Part shown: positions 7,736 to 16,721 of the stretch, one piece after another
How the letters are laid out: the number at the start of each line of letters is the position of its first letter
Position numbering within the stretch: the first letter of the stretch is position 1
NCBI RefSeq assembly: GCF_025151045.1
Contig: NZ_CP102285.1
Coordinates: 4,402,001 to 4,466,000, forward strand
Reading direction: 5' to 3'
From: Parabacteroides johnsonii DSM 18315
Lineage (GTDB): Bacteria > Bacteroidota > Bacteroidia > Bacteroidales > Tannerellaceae
Length of the DNA: 64,000 bases
Notes under the pieces: generated by a model
The model's database searches: none
Seen by the model: the letters and a program-made list of their open reading frames with translations, nothing else
What the model was told of the DNA's origin: nothing
Translations under genes and position numbers: made by a program

Positions 7736-9847
7736 ATGAAAATAACGCAACTTCGCGGTGACCTGGCGGCTTTCCGTAACCTTGAACTAAGCATTGTCCT
7801 GAACGCCATGAAAACGGAAAATAGCCGGAAGCCGGTGACCACATTGCGGCAGAATATTCCTTATCTGACTCCCGGGATAAAAAGTCTTGCAGCAGAAAAG
7901 ATACCTGTAGTTTTGTTTGGCGTTACGCTGAAGCGGGAGGATGAGAGGATCGGTGTGGTCACCTATACCGGATTGGTGCTGCTTAGTATCGGCAATCTGA
8001 TCGGCCGTGCGGAGGCGGCTGCCATACGGGATCGGGCGGCGGGCTTTCCGCAAACGCTTGCCTCGTTTATCGGATCGAGTGGAAGGAGTGTCAAAGTCTT
8101 GGTCCCCTTTACCTTGCCCGACGGTTCCGTGCCGGAGACGGAGGAGCGTATGCGCCTTTTCCATGCCCATGCCTACCTACGTGCCAGCCGCTATTATGAG
8201 GTACAGCTCCAGTTGCCCGTCGGACGGAAAGAAGAAGGCTTTCCGGTTCCGGAACAAGGATGCCGTGTGTCGTATGATCCGGAGTTGTATTATAATCCGG
8301 ATGCTTTGCCGATCCGCCAGGAACAACCTTTGCAGATGCCCGCTCCGGTGACAACACGCGAGGCGCACGATGCCGAGCCGGCCCCTTTGTTGCGCATGGC
8401 GCCCGGCTATGAGCGTTACAAACGCATATCGCTCCTCTATGAAACCTGCCTTGCTGACACCTTCCGGCAGGTCGGGCCGGAAGACGGCGGCGATGAAGAA
8501 CGGAAAAAGTTCGTAGTACATCTGGCGCGTAAATGCCGGCAATCCGCTATCCCGGAAGAAGATGCCGTCCGTTTTGCCCTGATACACCCGTTCGGAAGGG
8601 AGCAGGAGATGGAGTTGAGGGCGACGTTCGGGAACGTCTACAGGAAAGAAAAACGTTGCAGCGTGCGGCCTTGTATGCCCCGGCGGATGCTGGTGGCGAT
8701 GCAGATGGAAGAGTTTATGACGAGGCGTTATGAGTTGCGGTTCAACCGGATGAAGGGATGTAAGGAGTATCGCGAACGACATTCGCTGTTCACCGGCTAT
8801 CGCCCGGTGACGGCCGAGACGGTCAAGAGCATCTGTTTCGAAGCGCAGTTGGAGGGCGTGTCGGCAATCGAATATGATGTACAGCGTTACGTGGACTCCC
8901 GGCGTGTCTCCCATTACTGGCCGGTCGAGGAGTTCCTTTTCGACCTGCCGCATTGGGACGGGCAGGACCGCATCCGTACCCTTGCCGATTGTGTGCCCTG
9001 TGAAAACGAGGAGTGGAGGAATTTCTTTTATATTTGGTTCCTCAGTATGGTGGCACATTGGTTGCAGATGGACCGGGAACATGCCAACAGCACGTCCCCT
9101 CTGCTGGTCGGACCACAGGGGTGTCGCAAGAGCACTTTCTGTCAGAGTCTTTTGCCACCCGAGCTGCGGCCTTATTTTGTCGATGGGATTGATTTGGGAA
9201 GCCGGAAGGATGCGGAAATGGCGTTGAGCCGCTTCGCACTGATCAACTTGGATGAGTTCGACTCGATACCCGCTTCCCGCCAGCCTTATTTGAAAAACCT
9301 GCTCCAAAAGGCGAAAGTCACATTGCGCAAGCCCTATGGCGAGAGCATAGAGGAGATGAGGCGGTTCGCTTCGTTTATCGCCACCTCCAATACGTTTGCT
9401 TTACTGACCGATACCACCGGTAGCCGCCGTTTCATCGGGGTGGAGGTGAAGGGAATGATCAGGATAGAACCCATCGATTATCCCCAACTCTATGCCCAGG
9501 CGGTCGGTGCCTTGAGGGAAGGTGAACGTTATTGGTTTACCCCGGAAGAGGAGGTGCTTTTGAACCGGAATAACCGGATGTTCGAAAAGCGGCCTTTGTT
9601 GGAAGAGTTGTTCCTCCATTATTTCCGTATTCCGGAGGAAGAGGAGGGTTGTGAGCCGTTGTCAGCACCCGAAATATTGATGACAATCAGCAAACAGAGC
9701 AAAATAGACCTTACGGAAACAAAGCTGAGGTTGTTCGGACAATTAATGCAAAAATATAATGTACGGAAGAAGATGAAAAAAGACCGGAAATACTATTATG
9801 TCATACCGGAAACAGAAGAACCGGGTGCCGATGTGCCGGTCGGGTGA
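7736..9847 (+). CDS. VapE/VirE-family primase-helicase-like protein
   Basis: A 703-residue protein. The N-terminal 200 residues resemble the BT4734-like domain that precedes VirE/VapE helicase domains in Bacteroidales. The C-terminal half is the VapE (virulence-associated E) P-loop domain: HWDGQDRI near residue 405, Walker A GPQGCRKST near 459, Walker B LINLDEFD near 501, and ATSN near 549. A TTG 66 bases upstream is in frame, but the ATG at 7736 is a better start. VapE proteins occur in phages, plasmids and integrated elements and are thought to act in DNA replication. CGACACC repeats flank the gene on both sides and an HU-like gene follows. It separates the fimbrillin genes from the DUF3575/DUF3868 genes, which suggests an inserted module. 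Confidence 0.82.
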   Translation: MKITQLRGDLAAFRNLELSIVLNAMKTENSRKPVTTLRQNIPYLTPGIKSLAAEKIPVVLFGVTLKREDERIGVVTYTGLVLLSIGNLIGRAEAAAIRDRAAGFPQTLASFIGSSGRSVKVLVPFTLPDGSVPETEERMRLFHAHAYLRASRYYEVQLQLPVGRKEEGFPVPEQGCRVSYDPELYYNPDALPIRQEQPLQMPAPVTTREAHDAEPAPLLRMAPGYERYKRISLLYETCLADTFRQVGPEDGGDEERKKFVVHLARKCRQSAIPEEDAVRFALIHPFGREQEMELRATFGNVYRKEKRCSVRPCMPRRMLVAMQMEEFMTRRYELRFNRMKGCKEYRERHSLFTGYRPVTAETVKSICFEAQLEGVSAIEYDVQRYVDSRRVSHYWPVEEFLFDLPHWDGQDRIRTLADCVPCENEEWRNFFYIWFLSMVAHWLQMDREHANSTSPLLVGPQGCRKSTFCQSLLPPELRPYFVDGIDLGSRKDAEMALSRFALINLDEFDSIPASRQPYLKNLLQKAKVTLRKPYGESIEEMRRFASFIATSNTFALLTDTTGSRRFIGVEVKGMIRIEPIDYPQLYAQAVGALREGERYWFTPEEEVLLNRNNRMFEKRPLLEELFLHYFRIPEEEEGCEPLSAPEILMTISKQSKIDLTETKLRLFGQLMQKYNVRKKMKKDRKYYYVIPETEEPGADVPVG

Positions 9848-9851
9848 GTAC

Positions 9852-9939
9852 ATCGACATCTGCATCGACACCAACATCGACACCAATATCGACACCTGAT
9901 AATAGGTAAATACTCAGGTGGTTGAGTTGAAAGGTGTCG
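9852..9939. repeat. 12-base-period CATCGACACCAA array after the VapE-like gene
   Basis: CGACACC begins at 9866, 9878 and 9890, an exact 12-base spacing, with a variant CGACATC at 9853 and an inverted GGTGTCG at 9933. The array begins 5 bases after the VapE-like stop codon and fills most of the gap to the HU-like gene. The same heptamer forms the cluster at 7266-7357. Confidence 0.7.
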
Positions 9940-9977
9940 ATGTGAAGCATGATAATCATTTATAAAAATAATATAGT

Positions 9978-10373
9978 ATGAGTATACAATACAGATTTGT
10001 CCCCATTTATGATAACCTGAATGAGGACAGCGAGAAAGTAACGGGTTTTTATCCCAAAGTAGTCAGCCGCGGCACAATAAACAAAGAGCGGATGTTTGAA
10101 GAAATATCGCACGGTTCGTCTTCCCTCCGTTCGGAACTGGCGCGTTCGTGGATGCTGATGGAAGACTATATCATAGATCGGTTGAAAGACGGTTACGATG
10201 TCTGCCTGAACGATTTTTGCACTTTCGGTATCTCCGCCAAATACCGCCGTGTAGATCGCATCAACGAAATCCGAGCCGAATCCATTTTCGTAAAGGGCAT
10301 GCATGTCCGCACTTCGGAGGTCGTCAATAAAAAACTCAAATGGGCGCGTTTCGAGAGGGAATCGGAGAAATGA
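9978..10373 (+). CDS. HU-family-like DNA-binding protein
   Basis: A 131-residue protein. MSIQYRFVPIYDNL is followed by GFYPKVVSRGTINKERMFEEI, a helical segment, then VCLNDFCTFGISAKYRR, a pattern of the HU-like family of Bacteroidales (often called HU-HIG or viral histone-like). The usual HU beta-arm region is present (SIFVKGMHVRT), and the C-terminus is basic. Genes of this family commonly sit next to VapE-type genes in Bacteroidales, and here it lies 130 bases downstream across the CATCGACACC array. It may bind or bend that repeat DNA; this is inference. The start is the only ATG with a full family N-terminus. Confidence 0.75.
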   Translation: MSIQYRFVPIYDNLNEDSEKVTGFYPKVVSRGTINKERMFEEISHGSSSLRSELARSWMLMEDYIIDRLKDGYDVCLNDFCTFGISAKYRRVDRINEIRAESIFVKGMHVRTSEVVNKKLKWARFERESEK

Positions 10374-10515
10374 ACAGGCCACTTTGGATTCATTAATCGG
10401 TATTTCTATCGTCCTGTCCTTTTTTCGTTGGTATTTATATCATACGGTCCGTTCTTGGTAGCTTTGCCTGTGAAACTTGAAACGTGCACCTACCGCGCGT
10501 GGTAAAGACTTATTC

Positions 10516-10523
10516 TATTTTTG
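10516..10523 (+). promoter_or_regulatory. candidate -7 element (TATTTTTG) for the DUF3575-DUF3868 pair
   Basis: TATTTTTG matches TAnnTTTG and lies 68 bases before the ATG at 10592. The expected -33 TTTG is missing at 19-21 bases, so this is only partial support. Confidence 0.35.
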
Positions 10524-10591
10524 TATCGGAATAAACAGTTTTATCTCCTTTGTTGTTTAATATGCGATAGAAAAACAAAAGATAATTAAAA

Positions 10592-11158
10592 ATGAAGTGT
10601 ATGAAAAAAGTACTTTTCCTCTTTTTGCTTCTGGCCGGGATGACGAACGTCTATGGGCAGAAGTTTGCGGTAAAGTCAAACTTGCTGTACGACGCGACTG
10701 CAACGATCAACTTAGGGGTTGAGATGGGATTGAGCAAGAAGTGGACACTGGACTTGTCCGGTAACTACAACGGATGGAAGTTTGGCGACGACATGCGTTG
10801 GAAGCATTGGATGGTTCAGCCGGAAGCACGTTATTGGTTATGTGAGAAGTTTAACGGTCATTTTCTCGGAGTGCATGCCCATTATGCCGATTATAATGTC
10901 GGCGGGATCAAGTTCTTGAGTAAAAATATGGAGAATTACCGTTATCAGGGCAACCTCTACGGAGCCGGCCTGTCCTATGGCTATCAGTGGCTACTGAGCA
11001 ACCGTTGGAGTATGGAGGCTGTGATCGGTATCGGATGGGCGCATCTGGACTATGATAAATATCCGTGCGCATCATGCGGCACGGTTCAGAAGAGCGAAAC
11101 GAAAGACTATTTCGGGGTGACGAAGGCTGCTCTTTCTATTATTTACTTTATTAAATAA
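10592..11158 (+). CDS. DUF3575-family outer-membrane protein
   Basis: A 188-residue protein with a cleavable signal peptide (MKKVLFLFLLLAGMTNVYGQ; the ATG at 10601 is an equally good start). The mature part alternates short strands rich in aromatic residues, with KSNLLYDATATINLGVE and RYWL motifs characteristic of DUF3575, and ends in an aromatic strand (SIIYFIK), as expected for a small outer-membrane beta-barrel. DUF3575 genes are regular neighbours of fimbrial operons in Bacteroidales. The next gene starts 8 bases downstream, so the two form an operon. A role in assembly or surface display of pili is plausible but unproven. Confidence 0.78.
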   Translation: MKCMKKVLFLFLLLAGMTNVYGQKFAVKSNLLYDATATINLGVEMGLSKKWTLDLSGNYNGWKFGDDMRWKHWMVQPEARYWLCEKFNGHFLGVHAHYADYNVGGIKFLSKNMENYRYQGNLYGAGLSYGYQWLLSNRWSMEAVIGIGWAHLDYDKYPCASCGTVQKSETKDYFGVTKAALSIIYFIK

Positions 11159-11166
11159 TCGGAGCT

Positions 11167-12633
11167 ATGAAGAAAACAATGAAAATATATATGGCAGCAG
11201 CTCTGCTGGCTGTCGTTTCGCCGGCTATCCTGGCTCAGGCCCCGGTAAAAGTGGTTTGTAACGAACTGAAACAAAAAGGAAACGAATTGGTGATCGACGC
11301 CGTGATCACGGTCGACGGCAGTCAGATCAAATCTCGCGAGAACCTCTCCCTGACACCGGTTTTGGAATCGGCTTCACAGAAGGAAGGGTTACCTTCCATC
11401 CTGCTGAACGGACGGATCAGCCAGAAAGTGTATGACCGCGAGATCGCTTTGAATAACTTGCAGGATGAACCCCGCTTTTTGGTCGTTCAGGCCGGAAAGA
11501 ATGAAAACGTCATCAACTATAAAACGGTAATCCCGTTTGAATCGTGGATGAAAGATGCCCGTTTCGTGCTGGTCCCGAATATGTGCGGTTGTGGAAAAGA
11601 GGAACAGGGTGCGCCGCTCGTGATAGCCGACAAGGTCCTGACCCGTCCCGACAAGCGGTATGAGGTGCAGCCTACCCTGGCTTATATCTCTCCGGAAGCG
11701 GAAACGGTGAAACATCGTGCTGAGGTAGGGACTGCTTATCTGGACTTCCAGGTGGGTAAATATGCGATCCTGCCGGATTTCCGTAACAATGCGGTGGAAC
11801 TGGCGAAGATCGACAATACGATCAGTACGGTCGTAAACGATAAGAACATCACGCTTGAAGGCATTATCCTGAAAGGTTTTGCATCGCCTGAAGGCAGCTA
11901 CAAGTCCAATACGGTCCTGGCTGGCAATCGTGTGAAAGCACTTTCCGAATATATCCGGAAGAAACACGACTTCAAACCGGAGCTGTTCACGTTGGATAAC
12001 GGTTCAGAAGATTGGGAAGGCCTGAAAGCAAAAGTAGAGGCCGACCGGAGCGTTCCTTCGCGTGAGGCTGTGCTGGCTATCATCAACAGCAATGATGATC
12101 CGGATAAGAAAGACGCCAGGCTGGCAGCTTTGGACGGAGGGGTTCCTTACCGTTATGTATTGAAGAATATCTATCCTTCGTTGCGTCGTTCCGACTACCG
12201 TGTCGCTTACCAGGTGCGATTCTTTACGGTTGAAGAAGGCCGCGAGATTATCAAGACGCGTCCGCAGCAGTTGAGTTTGAGCGAAATGTTCGCGGTGGCC
12301 AACAGCTACGAGATCGGAAGCAAGGAATATAATGAAGTGTTCGAGATAGCGGTCCGCATGTACAGTGACGACCCTGTCGCCAACCTGAACGCCGCCAATA
12401 TCGCATTGTCGAAGAACGACCTGGATGCGGCCCGTACTTATCTGGCTAAGGCCGGCAATAGCCCCGAAGCTATCCATGCACGTGGTGTCCTGAACCTGTT
12501 GGAAGGGAATCTGGACGAGGCCGGAAAGCTGCTGGAACAAGCAAAAGCTGCCGGTGTGAAGGGAGCTGCGGCCAATTTGGACGAGTTGCGTAAGAAAGAG
12601 GCCGATAATCAGCTATTTGATAGCTTTGAGTAG
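11167..12633 (+). CDS. DUF3868-type protein with OmpA-like and TPR-like regions
   Basis: A 488-residue exported protein with a signal peptide ending near SPAILAQA. The N-terminal 150 residues match the DUF3868 pattern, including a CGCGKEE cluster near residue 141. A middle region, LEGIILKGFASPEGSYKSN followed by LAGNRVKALSEYI, is the OmpA-like peptidoglycan-binding fold. The last 110 residues are helical repeats of TPR type (NLNAANIALSKNDLDAARTYL). In Bacteroidales, DUF3868 proteins with this build follow DUF3575 and accompany FimA/Mfa1 operons. It probably sits in the periplasm, linking surface pili to the wall; that role is inferred from context. Confidence 0.78.
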   Translation: MKKTMKIYMAAALLAVVSPAILAQAPVKVVCNELKQKGNELVIDAVITVDGSQIKSRENLSLTPVLESASQKEGLPSILLNGRISQKVYDREIALNNLQDEPRFLVVQAGKNENVINYKTVIPFESWMKDARFVLVPNMCGCGKEEQGAPLVIADKVLTRPDKRYEVQPTLAYISPEAETVKHRAEVGTAYLDFQVGKYAILPDFRNNAVELAKIDNTISTVVNDKNITLEGIILKGFASPEGSYKSNTVLAGNRVKALSEYIRKKHDFKPELFTLDNGSEDWEGLKAKVEADRSVPSREAVLAIINSNDDPDKKDARLAALDGGVPYRYVLKNIYPSLRRSDYRVAYQVRFFTVEEGREIIKTRPQQLSLSEMFAVANSYEIGSKEYNEVFEIAVRMYSDDPVANLNAANIALSKNDLDAARTYLAKAGNSPEAIHARGVLNLLEGNLDEAGKLLEQAKAAGVKGAAANLDELRKKEADNQLFDSFE

Positions 12634-12677
12634 TAAGATTGAGACTTTCACAATGTAACCTTTGCCATATTTGCCCA

Positions 12678-12685
12678 TATCTTTG
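12678..12685 (+). promoter_or_regulatory. candidate -7 element (TATCTTTG) for the small gene at 12736
   Basis: TATCTTTG fits TAnnTTTG and lies 50 bases upstream of the ATG. No TTTG is seen at the proper -33 distance. Confidence 0.4.
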
Positions 12686-12735
12686 CAACATAGAGTTTGC
12701 ATATAAAAGATTGAGAATTTTAAATTATTCAGATT

Positions 12736-13080
12736 ATGGAACGTATAGCGGATGTCGAAAAAGTTCTGATGAATGAGATAGACAACCAGCATGGTGTCTA
12801 CTTATATCTCGAAGGCGATTCATGGTGCGCGTATGAACGTTCTGCTTATTATCTGGCCAGATTGAATGTGCCGGTGATACTACAGAAAGAAGTAATCCGC
12901 GAGGGGTACGATGTGGTTTTGTTGAAAGCACTGTTTGCAGTGGATGACATGTGTTTGCCACTGGCTCCTAAAACGGAGTTGAAAAGGGTGGCGGATGACA
13001 AGTTGCAGTTCCACATGTATGACAACATTGATGGTTTTCCTGAATGGAAAGCTTCTCAATTGAATAAGTTGCCTGCCTGA
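12736..13080 (+). CDS. conserved hypothetical protein, 114 aa
   Basis: I do not recognise a functional family. The protein is soluble, without signal peptide or membrane segment, and begins MERIADVEKVLMNEIDNQHG. It has one Cys in SWCAYERSAYYLARL and alternates predicted helices and strands (VPVILQKEVI, YDVVLLKAL). It looks like a single compact alpha/beta domain. It stands alone, with its own candidate promoter and a strong terminator at 13160-13201. Coding potential is supported by ordinary codon use, a good start and clean flanks. Confidence 0.7.
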   Translation: MERIADVEKVLMNEIDNQHGVYLYLEGDSWCAYERSAYYLARLNVPVILQKEVIREGYDVVLLKALFAVDDMCLPLAPKTELKRVADDKLQFHMYDNIDGFPEWKASQLNKLPA

Positions 13081-13159
13081 CAGGTGGTTGAATAGCATTA
13101 TTATTAAACAGCCGTGAGGCTTGAATAAATACTAAGTTGTAAAATTGAGGGTGTATTTT

Positions 13160-13201
13160 GTCCCGAAGGCTGATCGCAAGATTTCCCTTCGGGACTTTTT
13201 A
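13160..13201 (+). terminator. rho-independent terminator between convergent genes
   Basis: GTCCCGAAGG at 13160-13169 pairs perfectly with CCTTCGGGAC at 13186-13195, followed by TTTTTATTT. It sits between the 12736 gene and the convergent thiamine operon, whose last gene ends at 13203. Confidence 0.85.
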
Positions 13202-13202
13202 T

Positions 13203-13832
13203 TTAGAAAGTACGGTAGACAATGACACGGGCCTCCGGTGAGAGGGTGACGGTGAAATTGTCGCCCGTCGCTTCGTTCAATGTACCTTGCCACCAGGCCG
13301 TCAGCCGGCGGTCGCGGATGGGCCAGCGTAGTCCGGTGGTGGAAATCGTGCCGGAAGGGGCGAGTGAGAAAAGAGACACTTGGGTACCGGGATCGCTTGC
13401 CAGCGTCGTCGTTTGCCGGAGAGGGGTGAAAATCCCATAGTCCGAAAGCATTTCTATCCGGCGGAACAGCGGGGCGTAGTCCATCAGCAACGAGATATTG
13501 CCTAACGTATGGTCTTCGCGCAGCCCGGTAGCCCCTAAGATCAGGACTTCCTGCTCCCCGGATCGGTGGGCGAAACGGACGGATTTCGTCAGGTCGTTTA
13601 TTTCCTGGTCCTCCACGATATGAATGCGGTCGGCGTAGCGCTCGCGGAAGCAGGACGGGATGCTGTCCAGATCGCCGACGATGGCTGCCGGGGTGATGCC
13701 TGCTTTGTCCAATGCCTCGATGGCCCCGTCACAGGCGATGACGACGGAAGCTTCGTGCAAAAGACGGAGCGGTAAAGCTGTTTGCGGAAAACTGCCGTTT
13801 GCCACGACTACGCAATTATAAGGTGCTATCAT
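13203..13832 (-). CDS. thiN: thiamine pyrophosphokinase
   Basis: A 209-residue enzyme that transfers pyrophosphate from ATP to thiamine to make TPP. The TPK signature is clear: VVIACDGAIEAL (Asp35), VGDLDSI (Asp54, Asp56), then EDQEINDLTKSVRFA and GATGLREDHTLGN. The C-terminal beta-sandwich that binds thiamine is present. It is the last gene of a riboswitch-controlled operon and overlaps the end of the PnuC-like transporter gene by 17 bases, so the two are translationally close. The context of a thiamine receptor and transporter makes the assignment firm. Confidence 0.93.
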   Translation of the reverse strand: MIAPYNCVVVANGSFPQTALPLRLLHEASVVIACDGAIEALDKAGITPAAIVGDLDSIPSCFRERYADRIHIVEDQEINDLTKSVRFAHRSGEQEVLILGATGLREDHTLGNISLLMDYAPLFRRIEMLSDYGIFTPLRQTTTLASDPGTQVSLFSLAPSGTISTTGLRWPIRDRRLTAWWQGTLNEATGDNFTVTLSPEARVIVYRTF

Positions 13833-14424
13833 GTGTTCTTATTCCTTTCTTTTTCCAAGTATATAATCCGACTGCCGCCAGAATGGCGTAGCAAATATAG
13901 AGAAACATTGTGGGATAGAGACCACGCAGGTAATAAAGATAGACGGACACGCAGTTGACGATGATCCAGAATATCCAGTGCTCGATGATCCGGCGGGCCA
14001 GCATCCAGGTGGCGACGATTCCGACGGCAGTGGTAAAAGCATCGCCTGCCGGTATCGGCGAATCGGTGAAATAATGCAAGAAGTAATAGAGCAACGCGAA
14101 CAGGGCGAGGATGGCGGAACAGATCCCGGCGAAAAGGAGGGGCGTCATGTTACGGTAGAGGATCGCTTCCTGGGAGGGGGCGGCTTCTCCGTTCTGGGCC
14201 GTTTCGACCTCACGTCTGCGTGTCCACTGCCAGAAGCCGTATATGCTGATGGCTACATAGTATATGTTCAATCCCATATCCGCGTATATCTTCGAAAAGA
14301 AGAAGACAAAGACATAGACGAGGGAAGTGAGGAAACCTACCACCCACATGGCCCGGTGCTGCCTGATCTCCAGGAACAGATAAAGCAACCCGGTCAATAC
14401 TCCGAAATATTCCAATAGTAGCAT
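13816..14424 (-). CDS. pnuT: PnuC-family thiamine transporter (PnuT)
   Basis: A 202-residue inner-membrane protein with about seven hydrophobic helices. The N-terminal EYFGVLTGLLYLFLEIRQ, the YGFWQW motif near residue 61 and the C-terminal HWIFWIIVNCVSVYLYYLRG are hallmarks of the PnuC vitamin-facilitator family. PnuC proteins carry nicotinamide riboside, but family members encoded behind a TPP riboswitch and next to thiamine pyrophosphokinase move thiamine (PnuT). The kinase downstream would trap imported thiamine as TPP. It starts 14 bases after the TonB receptor gene. Confidence 0.88.
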   Translation of the reverse strand: MLLLEYFGVLTGLLYLFLEIRQHRAMWVVGFLTSLVYVFVFFFSKIYADMGLNIYYVAISIYGFWQWTRRREVETAQNGEAAPSQEAILYRNMTPLLFAGICSAILALFALLYYFLHYFTDSPIPAGDAFTTAVGIVATWMLARRIIEHWIFWIIVNCVSVYLYYLRGLYPTMFLYICYAILAAVGLYTWKKKGIRTHDSTL

Positions 14425-14438
14425 GATTATAATGTGTG

Positions 14439-16646
14439 TTAGAACCTGAATGTGACTCGTGCCATCGCGTTTGTTCCTGCCTGGGTGAAATAGCCGTCCT
14501 CTTTATAGCGTTCGCCGCCAACGATTGCCGAGTAGACCCAGGCGTTGGTTTCATACTGTTCGTTGAACAGGTTGTTGACCGTGACATCGAGGGCTATTTC
14601 TTTCATGAACTTTGGTTTGAAAACATAACCGACGCGTAGATTGCTGACGAAATAGGGATCGATGGAACGGTCTTTGCAAGAGGTGTTGTCGATATATTGG
14701 CGGCCGACAAACTGGGAGTTGAAGCTTGCACTGAATTGTTTCCAACTGAAATTGAACATGCTGTTGGCGATGATGTCCGGTGAAAAGGCGATGTCGGTCG
14801 TCCCTAATTCGTTGTGGTCCTCGCGCAGGAAGTTCCAGTCGGCGTCGTAGACCTCGATGCTTTCGGTGAAGTTCTTGATCTTGTTCCGGCTTAGTGTCAG
14901 GTTTCCGCTCCAGTCCAGCCAACAGGTGATTTCCACACCTCCCGTGAGTTCTATCCCCATCCGGTAGCTGTCCTTTATGTTGGAAGTGAGGGCTTCACCG
15001 ATTTCACTGATCTTGCCGGTCAGGATCAGCTGATTGCTGTAATCCATGAAGTAAAGGTTGGCGCCGATGCGGAAGCGGGAGTTTCCGAAACCGTAGCCGG
15101 CTTCATAATCGTAGAGCGTCTCGTGCTGTGGGCGTTCGTCTCGGCCGGCTTCGGTGAAGTTGTCGCGGTTCGGTTCGCGGTTGGCTACCGAGAAAGAGAC
15201 GAAAGCGTTGTGGCCACCCTTTTGGAAGTTAATGCCCGCTTTGGGGTTGAAGAAGTTCCAGTGCTTGTCGACATTCACGTGGTCGCCGGCTTTGTCGTCG
15301 CTGCCTTCGATCGTGTAGTGGATACCCCGGTACTGCATGTCCAGATAACCGTTCAGATTGGGATGGAGCTGGTAATTGGCCTTGGCATACATATTATAAT
15401 CCAGTTTGTCGCCCGTGTTACGATAATATTCGTAGTCCGGTACGGGAAGGTTGTTCGATTGCTTTGCCCAGATGACACGTCCGAAATGGTCGCCGTCATA
15501 ACGGTTGATGGCGGCTCCGGCGGAAAACTGCAAGCGCTCTCCCCGGTAGTTAGCGCTGTAGATCGCTCCGTAGAAGTCGTTTTCCAGCCACTTGCGGCGG
15601 ACGAGGTCTGTCTTGGCGATGGTGTCTCCCTGACTGTCGATATATAGGGGTAGCTTGTAGTCCTTGACTTTGGCCCCTCCTTTGTAATCTTCATAATAAC
15701 CTGCCCCGTGTGTGTAATGGAGTGTCAGATTCATGTTCCACAAATCGCTCAGACGTTGGCTGGCTGTCAGGTGGTAGTTCTGCTGTTGGTAGTTGTCCGT
15801 CTGATTTTGGTAATATTTGGTGACACCGTCTTCTTGATATTCCCCGCACGGGTTGTAGGTGCGGTCTGAGTCCAGCAGATAGGAGGGGACGCCGGTCCAT
15901 GCCTGGTAGGTCTTCTCGATGCTGCCGAAAGTCTGGAAACGGATCAGCGTGTTATCCCCATAGTAAGCCGCCGAGGCAAAATAGGAGTGCATGTTGGCCT
16001 TGGCCCGGTCGATGTACCCGTCGCTCTGGATATTGGAATAACGGGCGTCGAAAACGAAATGGTCCTGTAGAAGCCCGGTTCCGAGCTTGACCATGTTTTT
16101 GACTGTTCCGAACGATCCGGCCGAGACCGAATATTCGGCATAAGGTTTCAACTCCGATTTCTGCGTCTGCATGGCGACGGTTGCTCCGAAGGCGGCTGCC
16201 CCGTTGGTCGAGGTTCCGGCTCCACGCTGTATCTGGATATTATCGACCGAAGAGGCGAAGTCCGGCATGTTCACCCAGAAGACTGTGTGTGACTCGGAGT
16301 CGTTTACCGGTACGCCGTTGACCGTGATGTTGATACGGTTGGCATCCGTCCCCCGGATGCGGAATCCGGAATAGCCGATGCCTGTCCCGGCATCTGATGT
16401 CATGATGACGGACGGCGATTGGAGGATCAGGAAGGGGATGCCTTGCCCGTCGTTCCGGCGGTTCAGCTCGTCCTTTGTCAGTTCACTGTAGGCAACCGGT
16501 GTCCCTTTGGCTACTTTGGTTGCGGTGACGACTACTTCGTCCAGCGAGATGTCTTTTGAAATTTTCAGAGAATCGGCAGGTCCAGCCGTTTTGCCTTGCG
16601 CCGACAATACCACTAATGATGAGGCAATAATAAGAACACTTTTCAT
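14439..16646 (-). CDS. TonB-dependent receptor, probable thiamine uptake
   Basis: A 735-residue outer-membrane receptor. The signal peptide (MKSVLIIASSLVVLSAQG) is followed by a TonB box, ISLDEVVVTATK, a plug domain (RIRGTDANRINITVNGVPVND near residue 110), and a 22-strand barrel ending in a terminal aromatic strand (MARVTFRF). The frame is open 30 codons further upstream, but that stretch lies next to the riboswitch and has no signal peptide. It is the first gene of the TPP-regulated operon, ahead of the inner-membrane transporter and kinase, which points to thiamine or a thiamine phosphate as its substrate. Receptors of this kind in riboswitch-led operons are known in Bacteroidetes. Confidence 0.88.
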   Translation of the reverse strand: MKSVLIIASSLVVLSAQGKTAGPADSLKISKDISLDEVVVTATKVAKGTPVAYSELTKDELNRRNDGQGIPFLILQSPSVIMTSDAGTGIGYSGFRIRGTDANRINITVNGVPVNDSESHTVFWVNMPDFASSVDNIQIQRGAGTSTNGAAAFGATVAMQTQKSELKPYAEYSVSAGSFGTVKNMVKLGTGLLQDHFVFDARYSNIQSDGYIDRAKANMHSYFASAAYYGDNTLIRFQTFGSIEKTYQAWTGVPSYLLDSDRTYNPCGEYQEDGVTKYYQNQTDNYQQQNYHLTASQRLSDLWNMNLTLHYTHGAGYYEDYKGGAKVKDYKLPLYIDSQGDTIAKTDLVRRKWLENDFYGAIYSANYRGERLQFSAGAAINRYDGDHFGRVIWAKQSNNLPVPDYEYYRNTGDKLDYNMYAKANYQLHPNLNGYLDMQYRGIHYTIEGSDDKAGDHVNVDKHWNFFNPKAGINFQKGGHNAFVSFSVANREPNRDNFTEAGRDERPQHETLYDYEAGYGFGNSRFRIGANLYFMDYSNQLILTGKISEIGEALTSNIKDSYRMGIELTGGVEITCWLDWSGNLTLSRNKIKNFTESIEVYDADWNFLREDHNELGTTDIAFSPDIIANSMFNFSWKQFSASFNSQFVGRQYIDNTSCKDRSIDPYFVSNLRVGYVFKPKFMKEIALDVTVNNLFNEQYETNAWVYSAIVGGERYKEDGYFTQAGTNAMARVTFRF

Positions 16647-16721
16647 CCTTTTTCTTTTTGATAACCTGAATTTTAAAAGGAATAGCAGAGGTGAGCTGTT
16701 TTTACTGAAGATACACTTTTT

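Noticed and set aside
8177-9307. A 376-codon minus-strand frame
   Set aside because: It mirrors the VapE-like gene, which has Walker motifs in the plus-strand frame.
9852-9939. Possible CRISPR array in the CATCGACACCAA repeats
   Set aside because: The repeat unit is only 12 bases with no spacers, and no cas gene is nearby.
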